Shown in pieces: positions 1 through 9,385 of a stretch of 64,000 nucleotides of DNA. The position numbers were made by a program, and so were the translations under genes. The notes under the pieces are model-generated. The model made no database searches, was not told where the DNA came from, and was given only the letters and a program-made list of their open reading frames with translations. The DNA comes from Hymenobacter glacieicola (GTDB lineage Bacteria > Bacteroidota > Bacteroidia > Cytophagales > Hymenobacteraceae): the NCBI RefSeq assembly GCF_014640315.1, contig NZ_BMGS01000016.1, positions 1 to 64,000 of the forward strand, in the 5' to 3' direction. Numbering within the stretch: position 1 is the stretch's first letter; every line of letters starts with the position of its first letter.

Positions 1-1
1 A

Positions 2-3000
2 AAAAAAAAAGACGCTGCCTCCGCGCCCTCACCTACCGCTGCTGGCTCGCCTGGGGCAGATGGTGCGGCTTCTGCTAACCCGCTGGCACCCGCTGCCCTA
101 GCGGACTTCCCCACGGCGGCCAATGCCCTGAACCCCACGCGGGGGCAGGTGGAGGTAGGCAACTTAATGACCCCGGAGCAGGCCCAGGCCCAGATTGACG
201 CCGAGCTGCAAGCCGACGCCGACCAGGACGGTAATCTCGTGACCGGGCTCAAGTCCTTTCTCAACGAACTGGACCCTCGCCGCATTGGGGGCAACCTTGC
301 TGACTACGGCGGCGACGTGATGGACCTGGCCCGCTACGGCGTGGTGCTACCCGGCAAGCCGACGGACCAGTGGGCCGACGAAATGCGGGCCAAAGCCGAT
401 AAGGGGGCGCTCAAAATCAGCCGCAAGGCCAACGCCTCCGTGCTCGATGAGCCCACCAACCCGCTCGCGTGGAGCAAGCTGCTGGGTAGTGGCGCGGGGT
501 CCATCGTGCAGGTGGGCACGGCTACGGCCCTCGGCGGCCCCGGCGCGGGCATTGCCGCAGGGGCGGGTCTGAGCATTTCTTCCACCAAGGATGCGGCACG
601 CGAAGCGGGGGTAAGCGACACGGAAGCGGCCGTAGCAGCCTCCATCCTGGCCCCGGTGGTGGGCGTGCTCGAACAGGTCGGCTTGGGCTTTATCACCAAG
701 AACAAGGCCGCTACCCGCCTGCTGGAAACGGCCATTGTGCGCCGCGCCCTGGCCTACGGGGAGGGAAAACTTGCCAAGACCGCCGTGGTGAAAGCCGCCG
801 CCGAGCTACTACCCCAGGTAGTGAAGCGCTACGCCGGGCGGGCCGTGACCGGGGCGGCTGGTGAATCCGTGACGGAAGGGCTGCAAACCGCCCTGGAACT
901 GGAAGGACAGGTAGTGGCCGACAAGCTGCGCGGCAACCCCGAGGCTCCGGCAGGGGAGGGGCGCTACGGCACCACCCAGCGCGACGTAGCGCGGGGCGTC
1001 GGCGAGGCAATGGCTGCCGCTGCCGTGCTCGGCGGGGGAGGGGGCGTACTGAGTGCCTCTGCCCAAGGGAATGCTGCCGAGGTGGCCCCTGCAATCCAAC
1101 CGGCCCCGGCCGCGCTGGCTCGCCCCGAGTATGTGGCCGAGCAGGATTTCGCAGCGGCCCGTGAGCAGTTTCCGCAGCCCGTGAGCGTGAAGACGCCCGA
1201 GGGGGAGGTGCTGCATTCCAACGTGCAAGTGGTGGAGCTTTCCACGGATGGCACGATAGCACGAATCGTGGGTGTAGATTCTTCGGGTGCGCCCTTGGAG
1301 ACAGCCGTACCCGTGGCGTATATTACAGAGCAATCAACCGCAGAAGCAGATGCAGCAGTTAACGATTTATCAGGAGCTAATGCTCAAGCAGGCTCTGCGC
1401 CCACAGATGAGGGAGTCAATAGCGCAGCAAGTGCGCAGAACATCGGAGTTAGTTCGCCGCTTACACCAGACGAACAAGTGGCGGCCACTTCACAACAACT
1501 TCTCGATAGTGAGGGAAACCTCATCCCCGAGGACGACGAGTTATTTAACGTAGCCCTGCCAACCAATGCTACTCAGTCTCCCGATACAGAAGAAAATCAA
1601 GTCTTACCTGTTGACCAGCAGCCCGTTGAAAGCCCCGAAAGCGTGGAGCCTGGTATGGCCGACGGGCAGAATACTAGCCAAGAGCCTGGCCTGCCACTCG
1701 ACACCGCGCCACTATCCACCCCACCAGAGAATGTGGCCGAAGTGGGTGGTAATGCCGATGTATCTGCACCTGCCTCAAGTGAACAGGGGCCGGTAAGGCA
1801 GCACACGGAGCGGTACGACGAGGCCACGCAAAACGCGCTGACCGACGCGGAGCGCTACCGCCGCACGACCAGTGAGTTGCTGGCTGCCGCCGACGTGGAC
1901 GGCTACCTGGCCGCAACGCCCCTGGACGACGCCTACGAGCGGGCGCAGCTTTCCGTCTCCCAAGCCATTCCTGCGGGCATGAGTGAGGATGAGGCCCAAG
2001 TTGCCCACGCCAAGCTCCGGCAGAAAGTCGGGGCCGCCTACAAAGCCCAGGCCGCTGAATTGCTGGCCGCTGGCGATAAGGCGGGGGCTGACCGCGCCAC
2101 CGAGCGCTACGTGCGTATGGTGGGGGCGCGGGCGCAGCAAGCCACGGGGGCCGCCCAGGTGCTTCGGGACATGGTGGGCGCGGCGGGCGTCGTCGGGGAT
2201 TTGGTCACGGCCGAAGACCCCGAAGCCACGGCCGAGAAAACGGTGGATGCCATGCTCGGAGACATTGGCCGCAACAACGCCGCTGCCGAAAAGCAGAACG
2301 CCGTCACGGCCAAAGCCGCCACCAAGCAGGCGAAAGTGCAGCGCAAGCAGGCCGTACAGGCCGCCGTAGCCAGCGAAGCCGTGCAGACGGCCGTAGCAGA
2401 AGTGGCCGCCGAGCAGCGCGGCGACGCCCCGGCCAAGGCCAGCCGGAAGGAAGAAATCGCCCAGGTGCGGGCCGAGCGCAAGGGCTTGTTCGACAAGCTC
2501 AAGCGCCTGAACAACTCCTTCGGCATCGTGCCCCAGGAGGAGGAGCGGGCGCGGCTGCACATTGAAATCTTCCGCACCTACATCAAGGAGGGTGTGCTGC
2601 AAGTCAAGGAACTCGTCTCGCGTTTCCGCGCCGATGCCGGGAGCTACGAGGCTACGGACGACGAGTTGAACACCCAGGCCGAGGCGGCGGTGGAGCAGGC
2701 CGTGCGCCAGGAGTCGGCCGAGAGCGTGGCAACCCGCGTGCTGGGCCGCCTGCAACCGGCCACGGCGGGCGTGTTCGACCCCCTGCGCGAGCTGGTGAAT
2801 ACGCTCACCGGCAAGGTCAACGAGAAGCTGGATCCCAAGGCCAAGGGGCCGAAGAAACTTGCCCGCGAGGCCATTGCCCACGCCCTGCAAAACCGCCAAG
2901 AGTACGCCGACGTGTACGAGCAGAGCAAGAAGCTGGTGGAGCAGAAAATCGAGCAAAGCAAAGCCTCCGATGCCACGAAAGCCAAGTGGCGCAAGGAGTT

Positions 3001-6000
3001 GGACGCCTACTACCAGGAGCACATCGGCCAGAGCTACGCCGACACGCAGTTTGCCCGCGCCTACCGCGAAGCCCTGGCCGCCGCCCTGCCCGACGGGCGC
3101 ACCCGCCAGAACGCCTTGCGGGATGCCGCTACGGGCGACGCCGCCCAACTCGACGCCCTGCGCCAGCAGGTAATCGACCACGTAACCGCCGACCTCAACC
3201 CCGCCTCCCCGGAGCGCGCCGAGCTGGCTGCCCACGTCGGCAAGACGTTCGACGCGGACGTGATGAGCCGCCGCCAGAAGGAAGCGGGGCGGCGCTACAA
3301 AGCCCTGCCCGCCCGCATCAAGCAACTGGTGGACGACGCGCTGGCAACTTCCTCGGATGCCGACCTGGCCGCTACCCGCGCCGAACTGCAACAGAAGGTA
3401 GCCCGTGGCCTGAGCGCCACCGATTCCGGCACGGCTATTCTGATGCAGAAAGCCGGGGAAGTGTTCGATGCGCTGGTAGAGGCCAAGCAGCAGCAGGCCC
3501 GCAACAAAGCCGGGGTGTACGACCAAGGGCAGAGCGCCCCGCAGAAGCGCCAGAATACACGCCATACGCTCCCCGAGCGCCTGACCCGACTCTACGCCGC
3601 CCGCGCCACCGATGAGCAGGTAGCGGGCCGATTAGCCGGTGATTTTGCCACCCGTGGCGTGAAGGACTTGGGCAAGACCGTGGCCCGCATTGCCCGCGAG
3701 CACGCCGGGGCCATTGACGAGTACGGGCAGACGCTCAAGGACCGCTTGCTTGGTGACCCCACCCTGGGCCTCACGCCCCAGCAGGCCAGCAAGCTCGCCG
3801 ACGCGGTAGAAGCGGCGTATAAGGAGCAGGTGAAGGCCAGCAAAATCAAGGAGCTGGCCCGCCGTGTGCAAAGCAAGCTGCCCACCACCGAGAAGCGGGC
3901 CACCCAGCAAGCCATTGACAAGCTGGTGGAAACGCTCAACATCGGGGAGGGGCTGGACGCGGCCGACTACGCGGGCCAGTCGCCCGCCGAAGCACTGCTC
4001 AAAAGCCTGCTGGGTAATGAGGTGGAAATTTCCGCTACCGAGCTGGCTCAGATTGAGGACTTGAAGCGCACGTACATCGAGGCGGCCCAGCGCAAGGCGG
4101 CCACCATCGGCGGCAAAACCGTGACGGTTGCCAACACTGAGGCCGTAACCCGCGCCGCTACGGATTTGATGCGGGCCGTGGGCCAGCTCAAGGGCGTGGA
4201 CAAGATGCGCAAGTCGGCCATGAGCGACGCGCTCTGGTACGCCTTTATCCTGTCCAACCCCGCCACGCACGCCCGGAACTTCAAGGGTAACGTGGTGCAG
4301 GCTGCCGCCGAGCAACTGCTGATTAACCTGCCCTACGCTGTGGGCAAAACCCGTGGCCTGCTGGGCGGTCAGGGCTTGCGCGGCTTCGGGGCGGGCACGG
4401 CCGAGGGCTTTGCCAAGGGCGTGAACATTTTTGGCTCCGGCTACCAGAAGGGCGGGGGCGAGAAGTTCGTCAACAACGCGCCGCTGGAAAAAGCCGAGGG
4501 CATGGTGCCGCGCCTGTTTAAATACGTGACGCGGGCGCTCGGGGCTTCCGACGCCTTCTCCTACCAGCAGCACGCTACCAGCCGCTACTACGAACTGGCA
4601 ACCTACCGGGGCATGGAACTGGCCCGTCAGAATCCGGGGCTGTCCGCGTTGGAGGTACGACGCAAGGCCCTGGCCTATGCCGACGAGCAGTTGTTCCGCA
4701 CCACGCAGGCCCTGGCCGATATTGAGGCCATCATGCAGCAGGAAGGGGTGACCCTACCCACCGCCGCGCAAATCAAGGCCGACCCGAAAGCCGCCGCCCG
4801 GCAGTGGGTGGACTACCAGGTGCGTAAGGGCGACTTGCTTAACCAGGCCCGCGCTGCCGAGAACCCCGAGTGGGCCAAGGAAGCGGACGACTACGCCCGC
4901 CGCATGACCTTTAACGCCGACTACGAGGGGCACCTAGGATACATCGGCTGGAAGATAGGAGACTTTCTGAACGGTTCTGACTCTGACGCTATCCGGGTCG
5001 TTGGCAAGGTTCTTACTCCTTTTGCCAAGGTCGTAACCAATGTTCAGGTACAGCGCCTAGAATGGGCGGGCTTGGGCTTGCTACGGGCCATCAATGGCTC
5101 CGTGGGCGGACGTTTTGCCAAATCAAACGACAAATCCTCCTTCTACCGCAAACTCACGCCGGAGGAGCGGGTAAAGTCGGCCATGCGGTCGGTGTACGGC
5201 ATCGGCTCGGCCTTCGCCCTGTACTCGCTGGCTTCGGCCGGAACCATTGCTGTGACGGGCTTTCCCACCGGCAACCGCGACGAGGACAAGGAGAAGCCCC
5301 CGTTCAGCATTCGCATCGGCGGCAAGTGGATTACCTACAAGGATTCGTCCTTCGAGATTCCGCTGCTGCTGTTAAACAAGCACCTGGCCTACGAAACCAA
5401 GCAAGCCCAGGGTGAAGACCCGGCGTTGCTGGAAGATATGCTCGGTATCTACGCCGCCACGGTGGGCACCTGGGCCGTTTCCACGGGTCCGGTCAGCGGC
5501 CCGGCCGACTTTTTCTCGGCCGTCTCGGACGCCAAGCAGAACGAGCGCGGGGCCATCGGCTTCTTTGAGCGGGCCACCAAGAACGCCATCAAGTCCCGCG
5601 TGGTGCCTGGCGTCGTGACGGGCATATTCCAGTTCTACGACCAGATGGCCGACCTTCCGGCCGCCGAGAAGCGCAGCAACTCGCTCTACCGTCGCTTTAT
5701 GACTACCATTTTCGGTGACGTGCCCTACTGGCACGGGGGCGGGGAGGAGGCCATTGACGTGCTGGGCGACGTGATGCGCCGGGGCGACGAGGGCGAAGTG
5801 AAGCGCACCCCCGAAAAGCAGGGCGTGGTGGACTTTCTGGCTCTCAACCACCTCATGCCCAAGGCTCCTGCCCCCACGGCCCCGGAACTGGCCCTCTACG
5901 ACCCGCTCGGAGAGAAGGTGGAGGCGCTCAGTGACAGTGAGTACAAGGAGTTTATGATTGTACGGGGCCGCGCCCTCTATACGGTGCTCACTACGCCGCT

Positions 6001-6238
6001 TAGGGTAGATGCTGAAATGATTTCCCGCCTACGTCGTGGCGACCCCTCGCTGGGGATAAAAGGCATTGGCGCAACGGGCATGGAAACCATGCAGATGCGG
6101 GTAGCAGAAGGCGACGCCAAAGCGGCGAAGAAAGTGCTGACCAAAGCCGTTCACGAGGCCACCGACGCGGCCAAGAAGCGGGTACTAGAACTCCGGGCCG
6201 AGCGAGGCGCGCAGGCCACGTTCGAGAAAAAGAAGTAA
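2..6238 (+). CDS. Giant internal virion (ejection/polyvalent) protein, 5' partial
   Basis: The reading frame is open from the first bases of the window, so the true start lies to the left; a GTG at 149 and an ATG at 167 are only internal options. Counting from 149 it has 2029 residues. An Ala/Gly-rich hydrophobic stretch lies at about residues 110-170, followed by a long Ala/Gln/Lys-rich helical middle. Near residue 1360 is ALWYAFILSNPATHARN, a signature I associate with large phage polyvalent/internal proteins. A second hydrophobic stretch lies near 1680-1705. Size, composition and position between connector and fibre genes suggest a protein carried in the capsid or ejected with the DNA. No lytic transglycosylase or peptidase motif is evident. 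Residues about 380-545 are a low-complexity linker with different codon use. Assignment as a virion protein is fairly safe; its exact role is inference. Confidence 0.75.
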   Translation, partial: KKKDAASAPSPTAAGSPGADGAASANPLAPAALADFPTAANALNPTRGQVEVGNLMTPEQAQAQIDAELQADADQDGNLVTGLKSFLNELDPRRIGGNLADYGGDVMDLARYGVVLPGKPTDQWADEMRAKADKGALKISRKANASVLDEPTNPLAWSKLLGSGAGSIVQVGTATALGGPGAGIAAGAGLSISSTKDAAREAGVSDTEAAVAASILAPVVGVLEQVGLGFITKNKAATRLLETAIVRRALAYGEGKLAKTAVVKAAAELLPQVVKRYAGRAVTGAAGESVTEGLQTALELEGQVVADKLRGNPEAPAGEGRYGTTQRDVARGVGEAMAAAAVLGGGGGVLSASAQGNAAEVAPAIQPAPAALARPEYVAEQDFAAAREQFPQPVSVKTPEGEVLHSNVQVVELSTDGTIARIVGVDSSGAPLETAVPVAYITEQSTAEADAAVNDLSGANAQAGSAPTDEGVNSAASAQNIGVSSPLTPDEQVAATSQQLLDSEGNLIPEDDELFNVALPTNATQSPDTEENQVLPVDQQPVESPESVEPGMADGQNTSQEPGLPLDTAPLSTPPENVAEVGGNADVSAPASSEQGPVRQHTERYDEATQNALTDAERYRRTTSELLAAADVDGYLAATPLDDAYERAQLSVSQAIPAGMSEDEAQVAHAKLRQKVGAAYKAQAAELLAAGDKAGADRATERYVRMVGARAQQATGAAQVLRDMVGAAGVVGDLVTAEDPEATAEKTVDAMLGDIGRNNAAAEKQNAVTAKAATKQAKVQRKQAVQAAVASEAVQTAVAEVAAEQRGDAPAKASRKEEIAQVRAERKGLFDKLKRLNNSFGIVPQEEERARLHIEIFRTYIKEGVLQVKELVSRFRADAGSYEATDDELNTQAEAAVEQAVRQESAESVATRVLGRLQPATAGVFDPLRELVNTLTGKVNEKLDPKAKGPKKLAREAIAHALQNRQEYADVYEQSKKLVEQKIEQSKASDATKAKWRKELDAYYQEHIGQSYADTQFARAYREALAAALPDGRTRQNALRDAATGDAAQLDALRQQVIDHVTADLNPASPERAELAAHVGKTFDADVMSRRQKEAGRRYKALPARIKQLVDDALATSSDADLAATRAELQQKVARGLSATDSGTAILMQKAGEVFDALVEAKQQQARNKAGVYDQGQSAPQKRQNTRHTLPERLTRLYAARATDEQVAGRLAGDFATRGVKDLGKTVARIAREHAGAIDEYGQTLKDRLLGDPTLGLTPQQASKLADAVEAAYKEQVKASKIKELARRVQSKLPTTEKRATQQAIDKLVETLNIGEGLDAADYAGQSPAEALLKSLLGNEVEISATELAQIEDLKRTYIEAAQRKAATIGGKTVTVANTEAVTRAATDLMRAVGQLKGVDKMRKSAMSDALWYAFILSNPATHARNFKGNVVQAAAEQLLINLPYAVGKTRGLLGGQGLRGFGAGTAEGFAKGVNIFGSGYQKGGGEKFVNNAPLEKAEGMVPRLFKYVTRALGASDAFSYQQHATSRYYELATYRGMELARQNPGLSALEVRRKALAYADEQLFRTTQALADIEAIMQQEGVTLPTAAQIKADPKAAARQWVDYQVRKGDLLNQARAAENPEWAKEADDYARRMTFNADYEGHLGYIGWKIGDFLNGSDSDAIRVVGKVLTPFAKVVTNVQVQRLEWAGLGLLRAINGSVGGRFAKSNDKSSFYRKLTPEERVKSAMRSVYGIGSAFALYSLASAGTIAVTGFPTGNRDEDKEKPPFSIRIGGKWITYKDSSFEIPLLLLNKHLAYETKQAQGEDPALLEDMLGIYAATVGTWAVSTGPVSGPADFFSAVSDAKQNERGAIGFFERATKNAIKSRVVPGVVTGIFQFYDQMADLPAAEKRSNSLYRRFMTTIFGDVPYWHGGGEEAIDVLGDVMRRGDEGEVKRTPEKQGVVDFLALNHLMPKAPAPTAPELALYDPLGEKVEALSDSEYKEFMIVRGRALYTVLTTPLRVDAEMISRLRRGDPSLGIKGIGATGMETMQMRVAEGDAKAAKKVLTKAVHEATDAAKKRVLELRAERGAQATFEKKK

Positions 6239-6241
6239 ACA

Positions 6242-6270
6242 AAAAGCCCCGGTGTTGTGCCGGGGCTTTT
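6242..6270. terminator. Bidirectional rho-independent terminator
   Basis: Perfect 11-bp stem AAAAGCCCCGG / CCGGGGCTTTT with a 7-nt loop, A-run on one side and T-run on the other. It sits between the convergent giant virion gene and the minus-strand gene ending at 6274, so it can stop both. Confidence 0.9.
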
Positions 6271-6273
6271 TTG

Positions 6274-6816
6274 TTAATCCTGTTTGGCAATGAACTGATG
6301 GGGCTCTAAGCCGACCGCGAAGTGCAGGGAGCGGAGTTGGGTGTAGCTTTGCAGTAAATTTTCGAGGTGGCTTATTTCGCCCTCGTCCTCAAGGAAAAAG
6401 CTCCAATCGGCCAAGATTGAGATGTCGCCCACCAGCGTTTCACCTACTTCAGCGTCCCATTGCATGAGGCGTACTGTTACCCGATTCCTGCGCACTTCAT
6501 GGACCTGATAGGAGTATCGAGCCGCCCAGTCGTTTGCCAGCAACTTCGCCACCTCTACCGCTGGCACTGTCCCATCTGCCAGCGGCTTTACTAAGGCCTC
6601 AAAGGGGCGTAGAATGGGTGTAAGCTCGGACAGGCTTACCTCGAAACTATCACCATCCGTGCCTGCCTTGATAATATCTACTGTCTGCCCATCTAGGGCG
6701 AGGCGCAGAATTTCATATTCTCCCGCCTCGCCTTGATAAGCGAATCTTGGCTCATACGGCAGGCAAGGGGCTGCTACTTCCAACGTCGTTCCGGTACTTG
6801 TTGCGGTAGTTGTCAT
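6274..6816 (-). CDS. Hypothetical protein, last gene of accessory cassette
   Basis: 180 codons from an ATG, not recognised. The N-terminus is Thr-rich (MTTTATSTGTT), followed by mixed alpha/beta sequence with many acidic residues and no membrane segment. It is the distal gene of a five-gene leftward cassette that begins near 8317 and ends at the terminator at 6242-6270. The cassette interrupts rightward virion genes, which suggests an acquired accessory role. Confidence 0.7.
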   Translation of the reverse strand: MTTTATSTGTTLEVAAPCLPYEPRFAYQGEAGEYEILRLALDGQTVDIIKAGTDGDSFEVSLSELTPILRPFEALVKPLADGTVPAVEVAKLLANDWAARYSYQVHEVRRNRVTVRLMQWDAEVGETLVGDISILADWSFFLEDEGEISHLENLLQSYTQLRSLHFAVGLEPHQFIAKQD

Positions 6817-6830
6817 GGTGTATGCTGTTG

Positions 6831-6998
6831 TTATTGTTGGCTTCTGTTTCTTATTGCCACCCGAATCTTACGGATTTCCGCCGTGCGTGGCCGACACGGC
6901 AAGGTGCTGTTTAATTCCAATTCCTCCAACTGCCGCAGCCGGTTTTTCAGTACGGGCAAGGTGTAGGCGGAAGGCTGTATGTTTTCGTGGTATTGCAT
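6831..6998 (-). CDS. Small basic hypothetical protein (55 aa)
   Basis: ATG at 6998, one base after the stop of the upstream methyltransferase gene, and stop 14 bases before the next gene, so it fills the gap in the cassette exactly. The product begins MQYHENIQPSAY, has a helical LKNRLRQLEELEL segment and a basic C-terminus ending RNRSQQ. Not recognised; tight gene packing is the main support. Confidence 0.55.
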   Translation of the reverse strand: MQYHENIQPSAYTLPVLKNRLRQLEELELNSTLPCRPRTAEIRKIRVAIRNRSQQ

Positions 6999-6999
6999 T

Positions 7000-7863
7000 C
7001 TACTTACGGCGAAAGATTGCGGATAAGTGCGTGTTGAAAGGAATATCAATGCTCGTATCCTTCTTGATGCGCTCCTGGATAAAGTCCGGGCAGTGGTGGT
7101 TCCAGTACACCGGCTCGTAGCCCAGCGGGGCCAGCACCGGGCGGAGGTCGGGCAAGGCAAAGTAGATTTCTTCTAACTCCCGCTCCCAATTCTCTACGAA
7201 TGGGTATTTCAGTAAATACTCTGTGGCAATTCTAGCCTCCATAGTTGACTCCCCGCACGGCAGGCTGGCATTAAACTCCGTAAGCTGGGCCGAGTGAGTG
7301 CCCTTAGCAATCCATTTGATGAATTGGCAATAGGGGGTGGGGTACTCGCTTAGGAGGTAGTCGCCCTGCGGCCCCCAAAACATATCCCGAATTACTATGT
7401 AGTCCACGCCGGTAGCCGCCACATCTTTCCAGTGCTGCCTCATCTGTGCGGACGTGCCATGCGTGTACATTTCGTGCAGCACAGAGCTAAAGAGAATACC
7501 CGTGCCGCCATACTGGCGTGCTGGCTCAGAGAACGGCACCTTGCGCCCGCGATAAGCCCATTCAGCGGTAAACCGCAACGCCTCAAGGGCGCTCGGGGCA
7601 TCTTCCCAAATAGTTGCTTTCTTATTCCATTCCAAGCCGTCAAACTTCGCAACGGCCTGGTCCACCATCCGCTCGTCGGTGTCGTGGCCGAGTAATAGAA
7701 TTTCTGGCCGCTGCTTGCGCACTTCGGCCAGCAGTGTGCCGTCAGCGCAACCCCAATCCAAAAGGGCTTCCAACTCGGGTAGGTGTTCGAGAAAGAACAG
7801 CTTGTGTTCCAGGCCGTGCGCCATCGACGCGCAGTACGAGGTGATGCAATTAATAGGAGCCAT
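7000..7863 (-). CDS. Class I SAM-dependent methyltransferase
   Basis: 287 residues. Motif I is LDWGCADG (35-42), the glycine-rich SAM-binding loop, and the acidic residue ending strand 2 is in LLLGHDTDE (57-64). This is the Rossmann methyltransferase fold. The C-terminal half (PYCQFIKWIAKG and onward) may bind the substrate, but no DNA-MTase catalytic motif such as NPPY or PCQ is seen. A small molecule, protein or RNA target is as likely as DNA. It is the central gene of the leftward accessory cassette, adjacent to 7865-8098. Confidence 0.75.
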   Translation of the reverse strand: MAPINCITSYCASMAHGLEHKLFFLEHLPELEALLDWGCADGTLLAEVRKQRPEILLLGHDTDERMVDQAVAKFDGLEWNKKATIWEDAPSALEALRFTAEWAYRGRKVPFSEPARQYGGTGILFSSVLHEMYTHGTSAQMRQHWKDVAATGVDYIVIRDMFWGPQGDYLLSEYPTPYCQFIKWIAKGTHSAQLTEFNASLPCGESTMEARIATEYLLKYPFVENWERELEEIYFALPDLRPVLAPLGYEPVYWNHHCPDFIQERIKKDTSIDIPFNTHLSAIFRRK

Positions 7864-7864
7864 G

Positions 7865-8098
7865 TTAGTTGTTGTTTAGTTCTGATACACGTTTCTTGAC
7901 TGCCCGCACGAAGCGCTTTAGCACGTCCTCGGTGGTATAGGCAATGACACAGACCTCCTTGGTTATGTCGTCGCCCAGCAGGCGTAGGCGGTAGTGGTTG
8001 CGCCCGTTCTCGTAGAGGTCCAACGCCGCCACGGAGGCGTCGGGCAGCAGTTCGGCCAGGCGGGTCTTGGCTTCGGCGGCTAGTTCTTTGGAAGTCAT
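7865..8098 (-). CDS. Hypothetical protein (77 aa)
   Basis: Starts MTSKELAAEAKTRLAEL, then a beta-rich segment NHYRLRLLGDDITKEVCVI and a helical basic end. No known family recognised. It lies one base upstream of the methyltransferase in the same operon, implying co-translation and perhaps a functional link. Confidence 0.65.
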   Translation of the reverse strand: MTSKELAAEAKTRLAELLPDASVAALDLYENGRNHYRLRLLGDDITKEVCVIAYTTEDVLKRFVRAVKKRVSELNNN

Positions 8099-8107
8099 TC
8101 TATTGAG

Positions 8108-8317
8108 TTAACAGGAGCAAAAAGGAGTTTCGGCTTCATTCCACTCCGTTAGCAGGAGCAAGGCAATCCGATTACCGTCTTTTATGTGCTGCTTAAATTC
8201 TTTGCGGGCCTCCTTGCTGTCTTCGCACCACGGGAAGGCAGCAACACGAATCCATCCTTGGCAATGCTGGCAGTATGCGGCTTTCACCTGCCGAGTGTCT
8301 GTTGCTTCTTGTATCAT
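8108..8317 (-). CDS. Small Cys-containing protein (possible zinc ribbon), first cassette gene
   Basis: 69 residues from ATG 8317 (MIQEATDTRQ). An in-frame ATG at 8350 lies inside the promoter -7 box (TACTATTG, 8347 to 8340), so it cannot be the start of that transcript. AYCQHCQGW gives one CxxC and the C-terminus (TPFCSC) offers another pair, compatible with one zinc site. Function unknown. Confidence 0.65.
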   Translation of the reverse strand: MIQEATDTRQVKAAYCQHCQGWIRVAAFPWCEDSKEARKEFKQHIKDGNRIALLLLTEWNEAETPFCSC

Positions 8318-8339
8318 GTTGTGTGTTTTAAGTCCGCAG

Positions 8340-8371
8340 CAATAGTACATATTAGTTCCGTCCTTCGCAAA
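8340..8371 (-). promoter_or_regulatory. Leftward promoter of the accessory cassette
   Basis: On the minus strand TTTG (8371-8368) is followed by exactly 20 bp and TACTATTG (8347-8340). This matches the Bacteroidota -33/-7 layout. The same TTTG-N20-TACTATTG arrangement recurs before the RNA ligase (19164-19133) and the C5 methyltransferase (54793-54762). Confidence 0.7.
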
Positions 8372-8376
8372 CAGAC

Positions 8377-8399
8377 AGCAAACTTTATTTGTACTTTGC
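8377..8399 (+). promoter_or_regulatory. Rightward promoter, divergent from the cassette promoter
   Basis: AGCAAACTTTATTTG followed by TACTTTGC (-7 box, 8392-8399). The T of the -7 box is exactly 20 bp from the CAAA (8368-8371) that serves as the -33 of the leftward promoter. Confidence 0.65.
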
Positions 8400-8438
8400 G
8401 TGTGCTAACTGACCAACCGCACCAACCAAGCACCGCCT

Positions 8439-8666
8439 GTGAAAGTAACCGAACGCACTCCTCTGCCCGATGGCATCCTGGGTTCCCGCGAGGGCGACCC
8501 GGCCACCAACGACCTGCACGTATCCGATTTCAACCGGAGCAGCAGCACGAACCTCTGGCCCGCGCTAGGGGAGGTGGCTATCAAGCCCGCCCTGATTGCC
8601 AAGGCAGCAGCCAAGCGGCCGAACACGCCCGCCGTACTTAACGGCCTGTCCGCCTCCATTATCTAG
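8439..8666 (+). CDS. Small hypothetical structural-region protein (75 aa)
   Basis: Begins at GTG 8439, about 40 bases after the -7 box at 8392; no ATG is available in frame. The N-terminus is MKVTERTPLPDG and the C-terminal part is Ala/Lys-rich. It ends two bases before the next gene, which supports it as first gene of the tail/fibre operon. Function unknown. Confidence 0.55.
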   Translation: MKVTERTPLPDGILGSREGDPATNDLHVSDFNRSSSTNLWPALGEVAIKPALIAKAAAKRPNTPAVLNGLSASII

Positions 8667-8668
8667 CA

Positions 8669-9382
8669 ATGCCCGACTTGCACCCCGCCCGTCTTGCCAC
8701 CCTGCACGCCCGCGCCACGGCCGCGTACGTGCGCCACGCCACCCGGCCCGCCGTGCATGGGGCCTGGGACGAGCACTTGCGCACCTGGCAGCTTGCCTAC
8801 GAGGCCCGCGCCGCCTTCAACGACGGCAACCCCGTCTTTAGCGGAATGCTGCTGCCCTCGGAAGCTACGCAGACGGCGGGTACGGTAACGGGCCTGCCGC
8901 TGCTACCAACCGGCGTGCGCTGGGAACTGGACGCGCCCAAAGCCGGGATGCTGACCATTACCGCCGACGTGGCCGCCGCCCAGGGCGTTACCGCCACCGT
9001 CATTCGCCCCGACAAGAGCGAGCACCAGGTCGTGAGCACCGTCGCCGCCACCCGCACCACGCTCATCGCCAGCGCCCCGGTGGACGGCATTTACACCGTC
9101 ACGCTCAAGGCAATGGGCGGCCCACTGGCAACCCTGCTCATTCCCGTGCAGCGCACCGTCTTCCGTCGGTTCCGCGAAGACTCCCGCGCCCTCGGCTACG
9201 CCTTCCGCGCCACGCTGCCCCCGCCGCCCACCCCAGCCATGCGCCTGCGGCTGGCCCTGAGCATCGGGGCCGAGTCCGCCGCCCACACCGGCAACGCCCC
9301 CCTAGCCGACAAGCTGCGCCTCGACGCCGAGCGCCTGCCCCCGCCCGAGACGACCACCGCCCTCTTTCCCTTCCTGCGCTAA
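8669..9382 (+). CDS. Putative tail/baseplate-region structural protein
   Basis: 237 residues, helical N-terminus then beta-rich centre (GVRWELDAPKAGMLTITADV) and Pro-rich C-terminal part. No family recognised. It lies between the accessory cassette and the fibre genes and is followed by its own terminator. Virion role is inferred from position only. Confidence 0.6.
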   Translation: MPDLHPARLATLHARATAAYVRHATRPAVHGAWDEHLRTWQLAYEARAAFNDGNPVFSGMLLPSEATQTAGTVTGLPLLPTGVRWELDAPKAGMLTITADVAAAQGVTATVIRPDKSEHQVVSTVAATRTTLIASAPVDGIYTVTLKAMGGPLATLLIPVQRTVFRRFREDSRALGYAFRATLPPPPTPAMRLRLALSIGAESAAHTGNAPLADKLRLDAERLPPPETTTALFPFLR

Positions 9383-9385
9383 CGC

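Noticed and set aside
1775-3565. Long minus-strand frame (596 codons) opposite the giant virion gene
   Set aside because: Leu/Gly/His-rich mirror of GC-rich coding sequence; no start context and fully overlaps a better-supported gene. The same holds for 3632-4573.
8108-8350. ATG at 8350 as start of the first cassette gene
   Set aside because: It lies in the -7 box of the promoter; ATG 8317 is downstream and preferred. Same logic for 42456, 19205 and 59899.
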